64,000 nt of DNA, taken from Akanthomyces muscarius (lineage: Eukaryota > Ascomycota > Sordariomycetes > Hypocreales > Cordycipitaceae). A model generated the notes under the pieces. It searched no databases. It worked only from the letters and a program-made list of their open reading frames with translations, and had not been told where the DNA came from. The stretch is from the NCBI RefSeq assembly GCF_028009165.1, contig NC_079243.1, forward strand, positions 806,001 through 870,000, given 5' to 3'. This document shows positions 33,005 through 45,600 of this stretch, piece by piece; position 1 is the stretch's first letter; each line of letters starts with the position of its first letter. The position numbers and the translations under genes were made by a program.

Positions 33005-34565
33005 ATGCGTGCTGTTTCCGTTCTGCTTGGCCTCGCCGCCTCGGCCCTCGCCGCTCCCTCCCTGACGCCTCGCGACGGCGACCAGTTCAAGGAAGGCCAG
33101 CCCATCAGCAAGGACGGCAAAGGCGGCCGCATATTAGGTATGGCCTTTCCAACCTTGGTCTACCAGTACCCGACCTGCCAGAAAGAAGAAAGATTGCTGA
33201 CTGGACACAGGCGGCACCAACAAGGCGCTCGACCTGCAAAACCCCGACAACCTGGGCCAGCAGTCGACCGACGCCGGCACCGTGCCCAACCTGAAATGGA
33301 GCTTCTCCGACTCCAAGACGCGCATCCTCAAGGGCGGCTGGGTGCGCGAGCAGGTCGTCACCGACCTGCCCGCGAGCCACGACATTACCGGCGCGCAGCA
33401 GCACCTGAGCAAGGGCGCGATCCGCGAGCTTCACTGGCACAAAGTGGTATGTTCTTTTCTTTTTCTTTCTCTTCAAAATACGCATCCATCTCTACCATTC
33501 TATGCATGTAGGGCCAAAGAGCTAATGTGTTGATGATTGCAAGGCTGAATGGGGCATCGTCTACAACGGCCGCATCACCATTTCCGCCGTCGACGAAAAC
33601 GGCGTCTTCCAGGCCACCGAGATTGGCTACGGCGACGTCTGGTACTTTCCCCCGGGCGTCGCGCATACGGTGCAGGGTCTGGACGACGAGAACGAGTTTC
33701 TCCTCATCTTTGACGAGACCGACTTCGACAAGATTGGGTAATGTCACCGCCAACCTTTCCCATCACAAGTCCCATCCACTAACACCACATGCCGCCAGAA
33801 CGACCTTCAACCTCGACGACTGGGTCGCGCACACGCCCAAGGACATCCTCGCCAAGAACTTTGGCGTCCCCGAGTCCACCTTCAAGGACGTCCCCGCGAC
33901 GAACCCTTACATCCTCAACGCCACCGTCGCGACCAAAAACGTCACCGGCGCCGTCACGCCCGAGGCCAAGGGCGACGCCTCGTTTGTGTACCGCACCCTG
34001 CAGCACCCGCCCGAGAAGATTGGCGGCAGCGGCGGCACGCTCTACAAGATTGACTCGACCAACTTTCCCATTGCAAAGGAGATTGCCGCCACGTTTGTGA
34101 CGCTCAAGCCGGGCGGTCTACGCGAGCTCCACTGGCACCCCAATGTATGTTATCCCGAACCGAACGTGGGAAGCTTGGCTGACATTCTGTAACCAGGCCG
34201 AGGAGTGGCTGTACTTTCACAAGGGCCAGGCTAGAGCCAGCGCTTTCATCGGCAACGGCGCTGCTCGCACGTTTGACTTTTCCGCCGGCGACACGGCCGT
34301 CTTCCCGACCAACTCTGGGTACGTTCCTCTTTAGTCAACCACAATGCAATGGAAATACTGACGCTCGCGAAGACATTACATTGAGAACACATCCAAGGAC
34401 GAGGATCTTGTGTGGATCGAAATCTACAAGTCGGACCGTGTGGCCGACATTTCCCTCTCACAGTGGCTGGCCCTCACACCGCCCGAGATTGCCGCGCAGA
34501 CGCTCAAGGTCCCTGTGGACTTTATCGAGAAGATCAAGCGGGAGAAGCAGTTCCTGATCGAGTAA
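33005..34565 (+). CDS. Secreted bicupin oxalate decarboxylase
   Basis: Six exons (33005-33137, 33211-33446, 33544-33737, 33799-34144, 34197-34318, 34373-34565) give 407 aa. A signal peptide (MRAVSVLLGLAASALAAP) implies secretion. Two cupin domains each keep a full Mn set with the spacing of the Bacillus OxdC: H119, H121, E125, H164 in cupin 1 and H299, H301, E306, H345 in cupin 2. The enzyme splits oxalate into formate and CO2, relieving acidity or detoxifying oxalate. The active-site lid that reads SENST in OxdC aligns with a D-K-I-G-T-T segment at about 185-190, one residue longer, so oxidase side activity cannot be excluded. Intron sizes (52-97 nt) are normal. It is divergent from the SBP-like gene. 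Confidence 0.93.
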
Positions 34566-34836
34566 ATCGGGAACAATAAAGTTTCTCTTAATCCTACGGG
34601 GCGACGGTGGGTAGTGGGGTGCATGGTTTGCGGGGTGGCATTGTGCGGTTTCTTCAATTCTACCGACGGGACACTCTCGGCGGCGCATTTTGTAAAGACT
34701 TAATGAAATTTAGGGTAGAATGCTATTTAATAAACATGTTCATCTGGAATGGTATCTCTGATTAATAATACGCGTAGGAGTCATGACAGGTCTTAGGATT
34801 ATGAGCTTCGCTGGGGTTGTATCCGTAGCGGATCCA

Positions 34837-35648
34837 TTAGTTCTTGACGTCCATGGGCGGATGGTTTGGTGTTTGCAGCGGCTGAGGTTGAATATCATGG
34901 CTCTGCTGCTGGGAAGCATCGGGATGCTGGGGCATTGATTGGTGTGTATTCTGGCCTGGCACAGCTTGAGGCTGCTGCTGCTGCGCCACATCTGGGTGCT
35001 GCACATTCTGACCGGGGCCTTGCGGCTGCTGGGGATTGTTCATCGGATTCTGGTTGCCGTATTGCGAGTACACGACCTGAGTAGGGGCAAGCACTTGAAT
35101 GGCACCTTCATTCTGGCGTATCGCGACCTTCTTCTTGCATTCGGAGCAGTGCCAGTCGGTGTCCTCGAACCAGTGGAGCAGGCAGGGGAGACAGGTCAGG
35201 CACACGCAGACGAGGCAGAGGACGACACCGACGACGCCAAGGGGGTGTTAGCTATATATTCAGACGACATCTCTGAGATGCAGACTTACATTTGCATACT
35301 ACCGCCTTCCTTTCGCACCGTCGTCTTGGTCCGCTTGTGGCAGAACGGGCAGTCGATCCATTGGGGCGTGTCGCCGAGCTGGTTCAAGGGCGTGACCGTT
35401 GTGGGAGCTTGGCCAGGCGTCAGGCCGGCAGGCGGTTGACCGGCCGGAGAAGCCTTGGCCTGTTCATAGCTTGGGGGATGGACTTCGGTCGCGGTCTCTT
35501 GGATGAGGATATGATTGTGTGCGGGCTGAGGCTCGGTCGGGGCACTTTGCTGCGAATTGAGCTGCTGTTGCGACTGCTGGGGCTGGTCGTGCGGCAGCTC
35601 GCACTGCTGCTGCTGCTCTTGGAGCTCGTGGGACTGTTCTTTGCTCAT
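34837..35648 (-). CDS. LITAF-domain (zinc ribbon) membrane-associated protein, with defective splice acceptor
   Basis: Exon 1 (35648-35290) is Gln/Pro-rich and ends in the first zinc knuckle (IDCPFCHKRTKT). Exon 2 (35236-34837) holds the hydrophobic Cys-rich helix (VVGVVLCLVCVCLTCLPCLL), the second knuckle (HCSECKKK) and a Gln-rich tail. Joined, this is 252 aa with a complete LITAF domain, a monotopic endosomal-membrane module. The donor is GTAAGT and the branch GCTAAC is in place, but the only joint that restores frame ends in GG (35237-35238) instead of AG, 53 nt from the donor. Without splicing the frame stops two codons after the first knuckle. It may be a functional non-canonical intron, a new mutation or a base error. 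Proteins of this type act in endosomal trafficking. Confidence 0.65.
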
Positions 35649-35720
35649 TTTGAAAATTCGACTCGCTGCGTATTTCGAGATGGCCGTGGCGAGGGGAACA
35701 AACACGGGGCCCCTTGTAAT

Positions 35721-35726
35721 ATATAG
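35721..35726 (-). promoter_or_regulatory. TATA-like element of the LITAF-domain gene
   Basis: TATATA about 75 nt upstream of the ATG at 35648 on the minus strand. Motif and distance only. Confidence 0.35.
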
Positions 35727-36879
35727 GTGACGTTTGTGCTGTGCAACGGCTCGCAAAAAGTCTCTGTGCGGCCGGTGGATCGGCTGGGCTGAACGAAAAG
35801 AAGATGATCCGCCGTCTCATCTGGGTCTCAGCGGCGGGCGGTGATGATGTCAGGCCCGCCCAGGTAGAACGGGCAATGCCTTTCACGGCGTTACTCATTC
35901 CCACTTTGCCAAGCGACGCCAGAGGCAGCCTCGACTGGGCGCAGCAGTAGCACGTTTTGATACGAGAGCCATTGCTGGATTGGGCATAAGTAGCGGCTGT
36001 GCAGGTGCAGGACAAGGGAATGGGGCAAGGCGGATCGAGCCAGCCACAAGGCGCTCTGGCGCAGGAGCGTGGGTGGCGACGAGAGATGATGAACGAGGCA
36101 ACAAATCCGTTGCGTGGAGTATCGAGATGAAGCCTGCCCGCCAGATTAGGCCGACGCCGAACAGCTCCAGCGCTGTTGTGGCGTTGGTGCGTCAAGTGGC
36201 GCATGGAGTGGCGCTGCGTACTTGGAACATGGTATTCTGCTACAGTGCAGTACTCAGTATTGCATCTACTCAGAATCCGTAGAGACATTTATTATTAGCG
36301 ATTGAATGGTAATTCGCTTAGGTCTAGGTACTCAGTTGAATGACCATCGTCATCTAGGGGGCGCTTCAGTGCATGGAGCCCGAGAATCCGCGCCCAGACA
36401 ACATCAGGCGCCCAGTCACAAGGCTGAAAGAAGGGCTTGCTAGGGCTTATTATTACTGCTCTACGGAGTATCGTTACTCAGTACGCAGACTAATAACACG
36501 GCTCAAGTATCAAGCGTCGCGCAGAAGCTGTGGAGACGCATCATTAGAATTTAATTGCATGTGCTTTATTGAAGATTGTTTTCCGCTTTGGCTTCGATGG
36601 GGCTGGCACGTGCAGGTAATTGACTCAATTGCCTGGCAGCTGGTCATGGACCCCAGCAAACGACGAAGCAACCACGGGCAGCAAAATCAAAGCCTCGCCC
36701 TCGCCGCTGCTTCTCATGCAAGGGCCGCATGTTTCAGATACCGCAGCTGCAGCTTCAGATCGCAGCATTCTTCAGCGGCTCAAAGAGGCAAGCCGGTAGA
36801 ATCTTGCCGGCTTTTATCAGCAGACAGCTTGCGCGCTTGCTGCAGAGTGAAGATATTCATTGACTCGAGGCTAAATTCT
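35727..36879. other. Intergenic, no gene supported
   Basis: About 1.15 kb between the LITAF-gene promoter and the 3' end of the hydrolase. Frames up to 198 aa lack motifs and overlap each other on both strands. Confidence 0.45.
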
Positions 36880-37857
36880 CTAGATCGTCTGGATAAACTT
36901 GGTGATGGTTTGATTGACTTGCTCCGCACACTCAATGTGCGTCCAGTGCCCGCTATCGAGCTCCTTTGACGTCAGGTTCGACACCCACTCCGCGAGCATG
37001 CCCTTCTGCGAGGGCATCGATTGTGCATCTGCAACAATAATACTCGGCTGCTCCAGCTTTACGTCGGCAATACTCTCCTCCTCCTCCTTCAGAGACGCAT
37101 TAGTCACGAGCATGCGATACCAGCGCGTCGCGCCCTTGTAGCCATCCTTGGCTCCAAACACGTCCAAATGGCTGTCCTGCATCATCGGCGTGTACCACTC
37201 GCCCACGGGAAGCTGTTTGTCCTCAGTGACAAACTGCTCCATCGCACCGAGCGGGTGGAATGAAGTATTCCACGCGCTGCGATCCGCCGCAAAGAGCAGG
37301 CTCATGGCCGACTTGGCGTGCTGCTCCAGCACCGCGTGGGGGTCCTCCTCACCGCCAAGCCACGAAATGTACCCAAACATGACGAAGCCCGCCATCTTCT
37401 TTGTCATTTGTTGAATCTGGTCAATGTCAAACCTGCGCGCCGGTTTCCCGGAGCCGACCGCCAAAAACACCAGAGCCCGGAAGCGCGCGGGGTAGTACGC
37501 GGCCAGCCGGCCGAGAAAGTTGGCGCCGAAATCGTGCCCGACGCCGACGACGGACTCGAGCTTCAAGTGGTCCAGCACCTGGGCAATGTCGTCGCTCATG
37601 CTTTTAAAGGTGTAGCTGGCGACGCTGTCGGGCTTGCTGGTGTCGCCGTAGCCCAGCAGGTCCGGCGCTATGACGCCATAGCCCAGCGGCGCAAAGTGCG
37701 CGATCTGCCGCTCCCAGTCGTCGGCGTGCGAGGGGAAGCCATGCAGAAATAGTAGCGTCGGCTTGTTGTCTTTGGCGGGCACGTAGATGAAGGAGTACTT
37801 GTATCCGCGAGAGGTGAGGAATGTCCGGCGTTCAGAGAGTAGCATTTTTATTGTCAT
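36880..37857 (-). CDS. Epoxide hydrolase-like alpha/beta hydrolase
   Basis: A single exon of 325 aa from ATG 37857 (MTIKMLLSERR; an internal Met at 37845 is possible). HGFPSHADDW at 39-48 gives the HGxP motif; GHDFGANF places an Asp nucleophile at D109; H304 in DSGHWTH is the catalytic base. A cap region with Trp/Tyr-rich segments (residues about 165-240) is as expected for soluble epoxide hydrolases. It converts epoxides to diols in the cytosol; the physiological substrate is unknown. The gene start lies only about 100 bp from the RIP-mutated AT block, yet the coding sequence is intact and GC-normal. It is a different subfamily from the enzyme at 19256. Confidence 0.9.
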   Translation of the reverse strand: MTIKMLLSERRTFLTSRGYKYSFIYVPAKDNKPTLLFLHGFPSHADDWERQIAHFAPLGYGVIAPDLLGYGDTSKPDSVASYTFKSMSDDIAQVLDHLKLESVVGVGHDFGANFLGRLAAYYPARFRALVFLAVGSGKPARRFDIDQIQQMTKKMAGFVMFGYISWLGGEEDPHAVLEQHAKSAMSLLFAADRSAWNTSFHPLGAMEQFVTEDKQLPVGEWYTPMMQDSHLDVFGAKDGYKGATRWYRMLVTNASLKEEEESIADVKLEQPSIIVADAQSMPSQKGMLAEWVSNLTSKELDSGHWTHIECAEQVNQTITKFIQTI

Positions 37858-37959
37858 GTGCAATGTTTTTGGCAGGTTCTAGGTACGATGATGTGTTAGT
37901 GCGGTGCGGTGTAAGCATAATACCCTAGCAGCCTCAGTCAGCTAAAATAAAATTGCCAG

Positions 37960-40653
37960 GCCACTAACGTAATCGAGGTAAATTCGGTGCTCGATATGAA
38001 GCTGAATTTGATTGCTCTATTTAACCGTTTATATTAATGTCTATTGTGGTTAGAGCCCGTGATCGCGCCAATAATACCCTGATCTTGAGTGACTTGTGTA
38101 CTCGATACTCGCGACTTGTCTGTATAATTCCTGCGCTTTACCGAATTTAGTAGTGATTACCCGCAAATTCCTATAGTCGTTATATAACTTTTCGACACCC
38201 TAGCAGATAAAGTACCGCGCTAGATAGGGGCGTTAGAAATAGCCTAAAGAGGAAAGGTTCTGCCTTTTCTACCATTTTTCTCGCTATCTTATAAGTTACC
38301 TATACTTATAATAAAATTAGTGACTTAGGCGGCGGGGCTAGATAAAGGTAGAAATATTACTAAAATGCTAACCTTCTTTAATAAGCCCTAGTTCTATAAG
38401 GCTATTACTAGTAATATCGCTAAAAATAATAATAATAAGACTAATAAAGAAGATAAATTTAATAATAAGAACCTCTTTAGGCCTCTACTGCCACGCTATT
38501 ATTAGGGCTTCCTAGTAGCTAAATTAATAAGGTAGGAGCTAGTTAACAACGTCTTAGATAGGCACTTCTTTAACCTCTTCTAAATAAGGAAAGATTAGTT
38601 CTTTTAGCTTATTAATTAGCTATAAGGTAACACTATAACTAAGGCCTTATAGAGGATATTACTTAAGTTTAAAGTGCTTATTTTCTTATAGATCTATACC
38701 TTTAAAGAGCCTTAAAGGAACACTACTAGTAAGTTTAAAGTTAGCTAATTATATATCTCTTCTATTATATAATAACTATTTAAGCTAATATACGAATTAT
38801 ATCGCCACTTTATATAGCCTTTAGAGCTAATATACCTTATATTAAAGATTAAGCTTAATACTAAATTTAAGCCTTTTAGTAATATAATTAGTATTATTAA
38901 CAGTATATATATATAGGTATATATACCTATTATAATAAGTAGAAGATAGTAAGACTAATAGGGTATTATAAGCTAGAATGTGTTTATTATAGTAACCTCT
39001 ATAAGGTATTTCTTATATATAATACCTAGTATAGAAGGCTCTTTCTCTAATATAATATTATTACTAAAAGTAATTATTATAGGCTTTTATATACTAGAAA
39101 ATAGGCTAATTCTTAGTAATACTAGCTTTAGTACTTAGTAAGGAATTCTCTTACTTTATAATAGGATAAGATATTATCTTTAAGACTAGATAGATACTAT
39201 AAGGAAGCTTTAAATAAAGTAGGAATTATTTAACTTATAGTATGTCTAGCTTTAGGTTATTATAGAGAATGTATTTAGTTATTATAAATAGAAGTAAAAG
39301 ATTATATATTTTAGCCTATTAGAGTATAAGATTAAAGACTAGGTTAATATTATATTAGTTATAACTAGCCTATTTAACTTTGTTAAACTTAATAGAAAGA
39401 TAGTAGTAAAGTAAGAGGTAGAAGAAAAGGTATTACTAATAAAGGAGGAATAAGAGCGGCTTAATAAGGCGTTTATATAGCTCTAATAGTGATATAAAGG
39501 TCTTAGTATGCTAGAAGTTTAAGAGATAATAGTAGATAAGCTTTAAAAAGGTTATAATAAATATTTATAGTAATAGGATAATAAAGAAAGGAGAAATTAC
39601 TATAAAGATATTATTAATTAAAAAGGAAGAGTTATTATAAGAAGTAAAGAAGTGTGTCTAAAAGTAGGGTTATTAAGTTAGCTAGTAGCTTGCCTATCTA
39701 AAAATATTATTAAAAAGCTAATTCTTACCTCCCTATTCTTTAGTTTATTCTAGACTAGTATAGTTAATAGTTCCTTACCTAAAAAATATACTATTTAAAT
39801 AATCTAATTTATAACTATCTTATTATCTAATTTTTAGTAGTTTTTAACTATTTATTTAATTATAATTATACTAGGAAGCTTATAATAGTAAAAATGCTGT
39901 TTTATAATAATAGGCGCTTTCTTTACTAACAATCTAGAGCCTAATAGTGCCTAAGAAGCTAGGCGTTGGTGTGAGGTGATTAGGGAGGCTTAAGAAGTGT
40001 TATTTCTGCCTCTTCTGCCTTTAGAGGCACTTTATAAAGCTAATAACACCTCTAATAGTATAGGCGAGCTAAAAGAAGCTATAAAAATAGATCTTTCTGC
40101 CTTTAACTCTCTAATAATAATATTATTAACTTCTTTAGTGGTAGCTTTAATAGTAGCTTTAGTGGCAGCTTTAGGCCTAATAGCACACTATAGCACTAAA
40201 TTCTAAAGGTTAGGTAGGTTATCTTTATCTTCTCTTTCTCCTCTTTTAATCTTAGCTTCTTAAGTTATCTATAACTTATTTAAAGCTAGCTCTTAAAGCT
40301 CTTTATTCTAAATATTAATATTATTATCTCTAATATCTTTATTAATAGGTTTATTATTATTATTAGCTTCTATAATCGCCTTTAGTACCTCTTACTATAG
40401 ATTCCTCCTCTAGGCTGCTATTTAAATATACTACCTTTTAGCTACTTTACTAGTAAAGATCTTTTAATATATAATAAGTATAATACCCTTACTATAAGGT
40501 ATGCTTAAAGAGATAATCCTACCGCCTATTATACTATATATATTAACTATTTTTATAGTATAGTTAGCGCTAATTTTAAATGTTCTAGTATTATTATTAA
40601 CTATAGTTCCTAAGGTTAACTTAGCTGCTAAGAAGATCTTTTAGATATATTAA
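37960..40653. repeat. AT-rich RIP-mutated DNA, left of the LTR element
   Basis: Composition shifts sharply to AT-rich with pervasive TA dinucleotides and few CpA/TpG, the end state of repeat-induced point mutation. Stop codons occur in all frames. One plus-strand frame from about 38363 reads with interruptions almost only as TAG/TAA, the codons that C-to-T and G-to-A changes create from CAG/CAA and TGG, hinting at a mutated coding repeat. The element family was not recognised. A 69-codon open frame at 39997-40206 is a low-complexity by-product and not accepted as a gene. Confidence 0.75.
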
Positions 40654-40658
40654 ACATC
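40654..40658. repeat. Target-site duplication, left copy
   Basis: ACATC immediately precedes the TG of the 5' LTR and is repeated exactly after the CA of the 3' LTR at 47583-47587. A 5-bp duplication is standard for Ty3/Gypsy integrases. Confidence 0.85.
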
Positions 40659-40851
40659 TGTTAGGGCACCCGCAGGGCACGTTGGTTGGTAGGAGGTTAT
40701 AGGCAACCAGAGGTATCACGTGCGAAGAAGCTACTATATAGCTGCGGGCTGCCGACGAGGGAGTAGCGAGGAGGCAGCGATAATTCCACCATTATTCTAA
40801 AAACCTAAGGATTATCTAGTAACTAAAGCTCTTCACTAACAGCACCTTATA
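40659..40851 (+). repeat. 5' LTR (193 bp)
   Basis: It aligns without gaps to the 3' LTR at 47390-47582 with 14 differences, every one a transition. It starts TGTTAGGGC and ends CTTATA (CTTACA in the other copy). GC content is clearly higher than the element interior. Confidence 0.92.
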
Positions 40852-41039
40852 GGATTATCGCTACTACCTAGTATATAGGACGCCGAACTACTTATAGCAC
40901 TATAACCGAACAAATTATTACCTCGCTATAAGTAAGCAGAGAGACCGCCGTAAGAACATAACGAATAACATCGCTAGTTTAGTCCGACCCACTAAGCAGT
41001 ATAGTAAGCACAGCTATTAGCTTAATAATAGTGGAGGAG

Positions 41040-44000
41040 ATACGAGTTAGCATCTAGAAAGCAGTAAAGGAATAGAAATAAGCGTAGCTAGTAGTATACT
41101 ATAAGTAGCTAGTAAAAGGGCAGCTAATTATAGTAACTCTAGAATTAGAAAACCTCTTAAAGGAACTAATTTGTAGGAAACGTATAGTAATAATAAAGCT
41201 CCTTAGTGTAGTATTTACTAGACGATCGTTTTAGGAGTATATAAGCTTTATAGTCACCTTATAAACGCACTTCTAGGCGTATATAGAAGACTATATAGAT
41301 AACCTTAATAGGGTAATATATATAGTATAGTGTCTATAAGGAGAGGTATAGACGTAATAGGCCTACTACTTTACTATAACTTTATAGGGAACTTATAGGG
41401 GAGTTACCTAGGAAGACTTTAATATCTAGTATAAAGAAGAACTAGGGGATAAAAACGTTAGGGTATAGCGAGCGACCTGTGACCTCCTAAGGTATAAATA
41501 TAACACTAATAAGCTAGTAAGGAAGTATCTATATTAAATAGAGAACGCCGTAATAGAGCTACTAGATCCTCTACCCCTTAGCTTCTAAATTATAATAGCT
41601 CTAAAAGGACTTAGTTATAGGCTCTAAACGGCGATAAGTAGTAGTAGTGATCTTATAACGTAGAAAAAGCTAGAGTCCTATATAGAGAACACTAAAAGAG
41701 CGGTAGGTATAACCCTATAAGCTAAAATAATCTTAAAGCCTTAACCTACTATATTAGATAAAAATAAGCTATAAAGTAACTAGAACACTATAAATATACC
41801 GCGTATTAGTAGGGACTTCTCTATAGGATGTTTTAAATATAAGGGTAACTACTTATAAAGAAACTACTTTATAGATAATTATACTATCTATAAAGGAGGA
41901 AGTTATACTACTAATAAGTATAGGGATTAGCTGAAAATTGCTAAAATAAAGCGGATAGCTTAGAGTAAGGACGTAGCGATATACCTAAATAATAGCCTAA
42001 TTAAGAACCGCTAGATAAAGGAGATATAATAGGATAAGGTCTACTATTAAATCTACCCTTAATATAAGGTCGTAATAAAGGCATAAATAAGATATAGCTA
42101 AGAAGAAGTGATAATAATAATTAATATAGGGAGTGATCTAAATATTATTAATAAGCGTATAGTAGAAGGATTAGAAGTCTATAGCTTCCTTAAACTAACT
42201 GTACTAACATATCCTTTAACTAAAAAAGGAGTCTAGGTAAATAGGGAAGTTACTAAAACGCTATAAGTTATAGACGACCTTAGGCGTAGAAAGGAGATAT
42301 AAGTTCCCTTCTTAGTTATAACATCCTTAGAGGACTTTATCCTTAGTTAGTAATAGATTAGAGAATAAAACGTTTTAATCTATAGTAGCCTAGACTACTA
42401 GAACTATAGTATTAATATAAAAGATATTAAGATAGTATTAAACTTAAAAGGAGCTTAAAGGGCTATAAAGAACGCTAAATTTAGGATAATACTAGTAGTA
42501 AGCTAGCCGGACCTACCTACTATAACTATAGAAGGAATATATATAAGGTTACTATAAGAATACTAGGAATTCGTAGAGCTCTTCTTACCTAAAAAAGCTA
42601 TAAAGTTGCTACTATTATATAGGCCTATATACGCTATTAAACTAGAAGATAGTAAGACGCTACTATAGGGACCTATCTACCCCCTTATAGTAAGAGAGCT
42701 ATATAAGCTATATAACTTTATTAATAAAGGGCTAAAATAAGGATAGATTAGAAGATCTACTAGCTTAGTAGGAGCTCTTATCTTATTTATACTAAAAAAG
42801 GGGGGAAAACTCCGCTTATATATTAATTATTATAGTTTTAACTAAATCACTAAGAAAAACAGGGCGCTACTACCCCTAATTATAGAAATAATTAATTAAC
42901 TATAAGGCGCTAAGTTCTATACTAAGTTAGATATAAAAGACGCATATAGGCGGCTAAGAATCTATAAGGGCGATAAGTAGAAGATAGTATTTCGCTATTA
43001 ATTCGGACACTTTAAGTACTTAGTATTACCATTTAGGCTAACTAGAGCGCCTATATTATTTTAAGAATATGTTAATACTACCTTATATAAGGATATTAAT
43101 TATATCTATATTATATACCTAAACGACATTTTAGTCTTTAGTAGAGACCTTATAGACTATTTATAGTACGTTTATTAGGTCCTTATAAAGCTATATAAAA
43201 CTAGACTATTTTTAAACTTAGAAAAGTGTGAGTTTAATATAAATATAGTTAAATTCCTTAGCTTTATTATTAAACCGGGTAAAATTAAAATAGATCTAGA
43301 ATATATTAAAAGAGTGGCGAACTAGCCGCGACCTACTACCGTTAAAGAAATCTAGGTATTTATAGGGTTCGCAAATTTCTATAGGCGATTTATTAAGAAC
43401 TTTAGTAAGATTATAACACCTCTAATAGAAAAAATAAAAGGAGGCGTACTAGTAAAATTTACGCTAAATATCTATAAATTATAGGCGTTCTAACACCTTA
43501 AGCTATTATTTAAAAAAGCGCCTATACTTATATAGTTTAATCTAAAAGCCTATATATATATAAAAATAGACATATTAGACTTTATAATTAAAGTAATACT
43601 ATTATAATTATAAGGAACTTACTAGTATCTTATAGTGTTTTTATTAAGGAAGTTATAAGGAGCTAAACTAAATTACTAAATACTAGATATAAAGATACTA
43701 GTAATTTTAGTAGTATTCCGCTAATAGAGACACTACTTAGTCTACCTAATAGTAACTATTAACGTTATTATAGACTACCTAAACCACAGCTATCTTATAG
43801 AGAAGAAGACGCTATTATATAGGCAAGCAGTAATAATAGATAAACTATCTCTATATAACTTTAGAATTATTTTTAGACTAGGTAAGTATAACCCTATAAA
43901 TACTTTATCGCGCTAAGTGGACTATAAAATAGATATAAATAAGCTGTGTGTAGAATAACTACTACTATAATTCTTAAACCGTTTTATATAAATAGGGAAT

Positions 44001-45600
44001 AATAGGTATAATATAAGAATTCGCCACACTAAGACAAGCTAGAGGAGCACCTAGGTAGCTAAGAGTGATAAGTAGCTAAAGAATACGCTATAAAGAAGTA
44101 GTAATAACATAGATAACACACTAAGTAAGAAAACACTATAAGAGTAGCTACTAGCAGCCTAATAAAGAGACGTCTTTATTAAGCAAACTAAGAAAGTATT
44201 ATATAATAATAGTAAGGAAGACCTAAGAATCTAAAAAGTCTACTAGATAGTAAATATAGTAGGCCTCTTAGTGAATAAAGGGAGAATCTATATACTACTT
44301 AGAGAGAGGGTAGAGATCTTATAATTATACTATAATAACCTTACTATAGGATATTAGGGAACTTACTAAACACTATATAAAGTAGCTATATCTTTCTTCT
44401 AGTAGGGAATAAGACATAATATTAATACGTATATAAAACACTATTATATATATTAAATAATAAAACCTAGAACGTATTAACTTTACGGCCTCCTTATACT
44501 ATTACCGCTACTATCTCGCCTATTTAAAGAAATATTAATAGACCTTATTACTAGATTACTAAAATAATAAAGGTAATATAGTAAATATAACGTAATACTA
44601 GTAATAGTAGATAGGATAATATAATATAATATCTATATTACTATAAACACATACCTATTTAGTAATAGACTTATAGAAATCTTCTATAAGAAAATTATTA
44701 TAGTATATAGAGCACCTAAAGGTATCGTTTTAGACTAAGATAGTATCTTTATATCTAGCTTTTAGAGAAGCTTTTACTACCTTATAGCGTATAAGTGGCG
44801 ACTTAGTGTTATATTCTACCTATAAATAGACAGCCTAATAGAACGTATAAATTAAGCGCTAGAACACTACCTATATATATTCTATAACACTAAATAGACT
44901 AATTAGGTTAAAAAACTATTTATAGTATAATTTACTTATAATATAAGCTAGTAAGTAATAATCTATAATATATCTATAAAGTTACTACTAAGCTATACGC
45001 CTATTTACCTTTTAGTACCTACCCTAAATATAAGTAATATATAAGCTTAGGAACGTATAAAAGAAATACTTATTATATATAAAAACGCTATAAAATATAT
45101 ATAAGAAGCTAATAAGTAGTATATAAGATACTATAATAATAAAAAGCAGCTTAAAGAATATAAGGTAAGGGACTAGGTATTACTATTAATAAAAAATCTA
45201 AAACTAACACGACCTACCTATAAACTTATAGAGAAGTATATAAGACCTTTTTAGATTATCTTAGCGATTAGGATAGCTAAATAAGCATATAAACTAGACC
45301 TACCCTAAGGCTTAAGAATTTATAACGTATTTAACGTGTCTAGCCTTAAACTATATAATCACTATAAGAGTATAGCGCTAAATATATAAGCCCTATTTAA
45401 GAATAATAATAAGTATATAGTTAAAGAAATTATAGGGTATAAATATAACAGTAAATAAAGGCTCTTTAAAGTAAAATAGGAGGGCTATAATAATATAGAA
45501 AACTCTTAGGTTAAGCGTAATAACTTTATAGATCTAACACTACCTAAAGAGTATAAGTTAAGGCTATAGCCCTAACTATAAATTAAGTTTATAGAGTAAA
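41040..45600 (+). pseudogene. gag-pol polyprotein relic of the chromovirus, RIP-inactivated
   Basis: The frame is recognisable through conserved spacing but interrupted throughout. At about 41828-41867 the gag CCHC knuckle keeps its first Cys (in GCFKYKGNY), while the second Cys, the His and the last Cys all read Tyr, each explained by one C-to-T or G-to-A change. The reverse transcriptase keeps KLRLYI, KLDIKDAY and GHFKYLVLPF segments; the YxDD box reads Y-L-N-D (43116-43127), losing one catalytic Asp. The integrase core is traceable by its VDRI and ERIN segments, and the chromodomain by FKVK-E-GY-N-ENS spacing at 45420-45520. It is a fungal retrotransposon relic with no working product. Confidence 0.85.

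Noticed and set aside
39997..40206. 69-codon open frame in the AT-rich block
   Set aside because: It is low-complexity (Leu/Ile/Ala runs) and lies in RIP-mutated DNA; no start context or domain.
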